A stretch of 64,000 nt of DNA from Sphingomonas profundi (GTDB taxonomy: Bacteria; Pseudomonadota; Alphaproteobacteria; Sphingomonadales; Sphingomonadaceae): the NCBI RefSeq assembly GCF_009739515.1, contig NZ_CP046535.1:3705501-3769500 (forward strand), written 5' to 3'. Under the pieces are notes generated by a model, which ran no database searches, was not told the origin of the DNA, and worked only from the letters and a program-made list of their open reading frames with translations. The number at the start of each line of letters is the position of its first letter. The stretch's first letter is position 1. The position numbers and the translations under genes were made by a program. This document shows positions 60,822 to 64,000 of the stretch, piece after piece.

Positions 60822-62020
60822 CGGTCGCTCTCGAATTCCGCGATGTCGCCATCCTGTTCTGCTCGGCAACGGGCCGCCGCCGCCACGCGGACCTCGCCGC
60901 CGCGCAGGCACTGGCCGACGCAGGCGCCGATCGGGCGAAGATCAGCAGCGAGACCGGCGTCGTGCTCGGCGTCACCGGCGCAAGCCTGGCAGTGGAGGAA
61001 GGCACGATCTCGGTGCTGATGGGGCTCTCGGGCTCCGGCAAGTCCACCCTGCTGCGCGCCGCCAACGGCCTCAACAAGGTGACGCGCGGCCATGTGCTCG
61101 TGCGCGACGGAATGGGCGCGAAAGACGTCGCCGACTGTTCGGAGGGCGTGCTGCGCCACATCCGCCGCCACCGCGTGGCGATGGTGTTTCAGCAGTTCGG
61201 TCTGCTGCCATGGCGCACCGTGCGCGAGAATGTCGCGTTCGGGCTGGAACTGCGCGGCACCGCTCGCGCGGAAACCGCGCGGATCGTCGATGAGCGGCTC
61301 GCGCTGGTGGGGCTGGAGGGTTGGGCGAACCGCTACGCCAGCGAGCTCTCCGGCGGCATGCAGCAGCGCGTCGGCCTCGCCCGCGCCTTTTCCACCGACG
61401 CCGACATCCTGCTGATGGACGAGCCGTTCTCGGCGCTCGATCCGCTGATCCGCGCCAAGCTGCAGGACGAACTGCTCAGCCTGCAGCAGCAGGTGAAGAA
61501 GACGATCCTGTTCGTCAGCCACGATCTGGACGAGGCGCTGAAGCTGGGCGACCGCGTGACGTTGCTGGAAGGCGGCCGCATCATCCAGAGCGGCACCGCC
61601 GAGGACATCGTCCTCCGCCCGGCGACGCCGTATGTCGCCGAATTCGTCCGCCACATGAACCCGCTGAACGTGATGACCGGCGAGACGGTGATGCGCCCGG
61701 CGCACGCGCTGGCCACCCGTGACGGGGCGACCCTGCTCGACGACGAGGCGCGCTATCGGATCGCGTCCGCTGGCCCGATCGATACGGTGGCGATCGACGG
61801 CGTTCCGCATCCGGTGACGCACTTCACCGATCCCGACAATCAGGCGCAATTCCCGGCCGGGATCGTCGCCTGCCCGGCCGGCGTGTCGGTACGGACCCTG
61901 ATCCGCGTCCTCTCGACGTCCGACCATCCCATCCTGCTGACCGAAGGTGGCCGGCTGGTGGGCGTCTGCGCGACGCGGGACGTGATGAGGGCGCTGGGGC
62001 CCAACGTGGCGCGGCAGTAG
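60818..62020 (+). CDS. choV: Choline/betaine ABC transporter ATP-binding protein
   Basis: A 400-residue ATPase. Walker A GLSGSGKST, Q-loop VFQQFGLLPW, signature ELSGGMQQRVGLARA, Walker B ILLMDEPFSALD and H-loop FVSHDLDEA. A C-terminal extension of about 120 residues (VMRPAHALATRDG to CATRDVMRAL) resembles the CBS-like regulatory region of betaine-type ATPases, in which osmotic or ionic strength sensing has been described; only part of it is recognisable here. ATGA overlap with the fused permease gene. Confidence 0.92.
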   Translation: MTVALEFRDVAILFCSATGRRRHADLAAAQALADAGADRAKISSETGVVLGVTGASLAVEEGTISVLMGLSGSGKSTLLRAANGLNKVTRGHVLVRDGMGAKDVADCSEGVLRHIRRHRVAMVFQQFGLLPWRTVRENVAFGLELRGTARAETARIVDERLALVGLEGWANRYASELSGGMQQRVGLARAFSTDADILLMDEPFSALDPLIRAKLQDELLSLQQQVKKTILFVSHDLDEALKLGDRVTLLEGGRIIQSGTAEDIVLRPATPYVAEFVRHMNPLNVMTGETVMRPAHALATRDGATLLDDEARYRIASAGPIDTVAIDGVPHPVTHFTDPDNQAQFPAGIVACPAGVSVRTLIRVLSTSDHPILLTEGGRLVGVCATRDVMRALGPNVARQ

Positions 62021-62036
62021 GCCAGCCTGCTTCCTT

Positions 62037-62063
62037 GTCGTCCCGGACCTGTTCCGGGGCGAC
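62037..62063. terminator. GTCG-t-CCCGGA hairpin, convergent terminator or REP-like repeat
   Basis: GTCG (62037-62040) and CCCGGA (62042-62047) pair with TCCGGG (62053-62058) and CGAC (62060-62063) around a 5-base loop with one unpaired base on each side. It sits in the 66-base gap between the convergent choV and betC stops. This sequence type (tcccggacctgttccggg) resembles short intergenic repeats common in sphingomonads, so it may be one copy of a dispersed family. Confidence 0.55.
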
Positions 62064-62086
62064 GGGAGATCAGCCTGCGCCGCTCC

Positions 62087-63616
62087 TCACTCGCCCCGAA
62101 CCCGCGGGAAGCGCGCCGAGGCCTCCAGCTCCTCCAGGTCCATGTGGCCGCGCACATAGTCGCGCGAGGCATCGCGGAACGGCTGATAGTCCCAGTGCTT
62201 GGCCGCGCCCCTGGACGTCGCCGCCGCGATCAGCCGGCGCCGCCGCTGGTTGGCCAGCACGTCCGCCTCGACCTGCGCAAGATCCCATCGCTCGGCGACC
62301 TCGCGACGAAATGACGCCACCTGCCCGGCATGGGCCGGATCCGCCGCCAGATTGTCCAGTTCGTCCGGATCCGCGGCGAGATCGAACAGCTGATCCGGGT
62401 CCACCGGCGAGTGGATGAACTTCAGCCTCCCGCGCCGGATCATCACGATCGGCGCGATCGCACCCTCGCCGAGATATTCGCCGATCGCCTCGTCCCGCCC
62501 CGCTTGCCCGAGCAGGTGAGGCATGAGGCTGACGCCGTCGGCGCACGGTGCCATCGCCTCCGGCATGTCGCCGCCGGCGAGATCGGCCAGCGTCGGCATC
62601 AGGTCGACCAGCGATACGCTGGCCGCCACCCGATGCGGCGCGAAGCGGCCCGGCGCATGCACGATCATGGGCACGCGCGCGCCGCCCTCGAAGAAGTTCA
62701 TCTTGTACCAGAGATCGCGCTCGCCGAGCATCTCGCCATGATCGCCGATCAGCAGGACGATCGTGTTCTGCGCCATGCCGCTTTCCGCGAGCGTATCGAG
62801 CACCAGCCCGATCTGCTCGTCCACGAAGCTGATCGCGCCGTAATAAGCCCGCCGCGCCGCGCGGACCTGATCGTCGGTCACGTCGTCCAGGTCCATGCCG
62901 ATCACGTGGCGCAGGCGCAGCGCGTGCGGATCCTGGTCCGCCTTGGCGATGCGGACGCGTGGTTCGGGGATGTCGGCGTCGTCGTACAGGTTCCAGTAGC
63001 GCGCGGGGATGGCGAACGGATCGTGCGGGTGGGTGAGCGACATCACCATGAAGAAGGGGCGTTCGTCCTTCCCCCGCGCGATCTCGTAGAGCTTGCGGCG
63101 GGTGACGAAGCTCACCTCCTCGTCATAGTCGAGCTGGTTGGTGCGCACGCAGGGGCCGGCGGTCAGCACCGAATCCATCGAGTGATACCAGCTCGGCCGA
63201 TCGGCGAAGCGCGTCCAGTCCGGCGTCCAGCCGAAGTCGGCGGGGTAGATGTCGGTGGTCAGCCGCTCCTCGAAACCGTGCAGCTGGTCCGGCCCGACGA
63301 AGTGCATCTTGCCGGCGAGAATGGTGCGATAGCCGCGATAGCGCAGGTCGTGGGCGATGGTCGGCTGATCGGCCGGGAATTCGCAGGCATTGTCATAGGC
63401 GCCGATCCGCGACGGCAGCAGGCCGGAGAGGAAGGAGAAGCGGGACGGCGCGCACAGCGGGCTGTTGCAATAGGCGCTGTCGAACACCACGCCTTCCGCC
63501 GCCAGCCGCGCGATGTTCGGCGCCTTCACCAGCGGGTGGCCATAGACCGGCAGCGCGCTGGGCGCCATCTGGTCCGCCATCAGGATGAGGATGTTGGGCT
63601 GTTCGGAACGGACCAC
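62087..63616 (-). CDS. betC: Choline sulfatase
   Basis: A 509-residue sulfatase converting choline-O-sulfate to choline and sulfate. Formylglycine motif CAPSR (Cys about 55), metal region NILILMADQM, GDHGEMLGERDLWYK and a C-terminal DPDELDNLA are typical of BetC. The frame extends to 63691, but GTG 63616 with GGAGA upstream gives the usual length. Convergent with choV and separated from the FAD oxidoreductase gene by 172 bases. It feeds choline to BetA and the BetI-BetB fusion. Confidence 0.92.
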   Translation of the reverse strand: MVRSEQPNILILMADQMAPSALPVYGHPLVKAPNIARLAAEGVVFDSAYCNSPLCAPSRFSFLSGLLPSRIGAYDNACEFPADQPTIAHDLRYRGYRTILAGKMHFVGPDQLHGFEERLTTDIYPADFGWTPDWTRFADRPSWYHSMDSVLTAGPCVRTNQLDYDEEVSFVTRRKLYEIARGKDERPFFMVMSLTHPHDPFAIPARYWNLYDDADIPEPRVRIAKADQDPHALRLRHVIGMDLDDVTDDQVRAARRAYYGAISFVDEQIGLVLDTLAESGMAQNTIVLLIGDHGEMLGERDLWYKMNFFEGGARVPMIVHAPGRFAPHRVAASVSLVDLMPTLADLAGGDMPEAMAPCADGVSLMPHLLGQAGRDEAIGEYLGEGAIAPIVMIRRGRLKFIHSPVDPDQLFDLAADPDELDNLAADPAHAGQVASFRREVAERWDLAQVEADVLANQRRRRLIAAATSRGAAKHWDYQPFRDASRDYVRGHMDLEELEASARFPRVRGE

Positions 63617-63788
63617 TCGGCATCTCCACGGTGCGTGGCCGATGGGTGCCGCATCGGGGGGCACAGGGGAAGCGACCGGCCTTGATGGCAACCATTAGAA
63701 GCGCTTCATATCTCCGCCGATCGATGCCGCGTAAGGAACAAGGCCCTATGCTCGGCGGCGTTTCCATCAGGCGAGGGTCCAGCGACCT
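63617..63788. promoter_or_regulatory. Divergent promoter with GAAGCGCTTC palindrome
   Basis: A 172-base spacer between betC and the FAD oxidoreductase. Perfect 10-base palindrome GAAGCGCTTC at 63698-63707 with a central CG, similar in layout to LacI-family operators; TTGATG lies 14-19 bases before it. No LacI gene is in the window. Confidence 0.4.
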
Positions 63789-64000
63789 ATGAAGCACGTC
63801 ACCGAACCGAGCCGCCGGGTGGATGTCGTCCGCGAGACGGACGTGCTGGTGGTCGGCGGCGGGCCGGGCGGCCTGGCCGCCGCGCTCGCCTCCGCCCGCG
63901 CCGGAGTCGAGACGACCCTGCTGGAGCGCTACGGCTGCTTCGGCGGCAACATGACGCAGGTCGGTGTCGAGGGGCTCGCCTGGTATCGCCATCCCGCAAC
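63789..64000 (+). CDS. FAD-dependent oxidoreductase, 5' part only
   Basis: The frame starts at ATG 63789 and runs off the window end. Visible residues are VLVVGGGPGGLAAALASARAG, the FAD Rossmann motif with its second-strand acid in LLERYG, then CFGGNMTQVG. It is probably a member of the FAD-oxidoreductase family related to fumarate-reductase flavoproteins. Role relative to the choline genes is unknown; it shares their right-hand promoter region with betC. Confidence 0.75.
   Translation, partial: MKHVTEPSRRVDVVRETDVLVVGGGPGGLAAALASARAGVETTLLERYGCFGGNMTQVGVEGLAWYRHPA

Noticed and set aside
1-64000. CRISPR arrays, tRNA or rRNA genes, prophage
   Set aside because: No regularly spaced direct repeats, cloverleaf-like segments, rRNA-like sequence or phage structural genes were noticed by reading; a tRNAscan/CRISPR search would be decisive.

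Overview
The window is about 64 kb of high-GC DNA with almost no spacer. Many genes are joined by 4-base ATGA or GTGA start/stop overlaps. Two TonB-dependent receptors with long periplasmic plugs, a TPR-sulfotransferase beside one of them, many SDR, FAD and hydrolase genes, and single-chain carboxylase and betaine genes point to an alphaproteobacterium, most likely a sphingomonad. This is inferred from gene content; no rRNA or tRNA is present.

Region A (1-15401) is a CoA-ester catabolic block. A nine-gene minus-strand operon reads esterase, single-chain acyl-CoA carboxylase, SDR, crotonase, Baeyer-Villiger monooxygenase (BVMO), acyl-CoA synthetase, SDR, HMG-CoA-synthase-like/DUF35 fusion and thiolase (cut by the window edge). 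Divergent from it are a MarR regulator, a MaoC hydratase and a second crotonase. Together they could open a ring or ketone, activate the acid, carboxylate it and beta-oxidise it. The substrate is not identifiable from sequence.

Region B (15411-37917) is an uptake and peripheral-oxidation block. One minus-strand operon holds a TonB receptor, PQQ/haem alcohol dehydrogenase, aldehyde dehydrogenase, CYP199-like P450 and GntR regulator. Around it lie three alpha/beta hydrolases, a NIPSNAP protein, homogentisate dioxygenase, a D-aminoacylase-like amidohydrolase, LysR, an ACMSD-type amidohydrolase, a second ALDH, a second BVMO, a GMC oxidoreductase, an SDR and a small ABM protein. A shared TGTATGC element precedes four promoters here. 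An AGCTTAC element links the receptor promoter to the MarR/esterase promoter of Region A.

Region C (37918-43261) holds an IS5-type transposase remnant, a TPR-sulfotransferase and a second TonB receptor.

Region D (43262-63616) is a nearly complete choline-O-sulfate to glycine pathway. It has choline sulfatase, a choline ABC importer (binding protein fused to permease, plus ATPase), a single-polypeptide BetI-BetB fusion, BetA, a small membrane protein, a GbcA-type Rieske oxygenase, a dimethylglycine dehydrogenase, a cupin, tetrahydrofolate-linked sarcosine oxidase (SoxBDAG), and PurU to recycle formyl-THF, with a divergent LysR. The BetI-BetB fusion, a choline-type TetR repressor joined in frame to betaine aldehyde dehydrogenase, is the most unusual single object in the window. 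The right edge holds the start of an FAD oxidoreductase.
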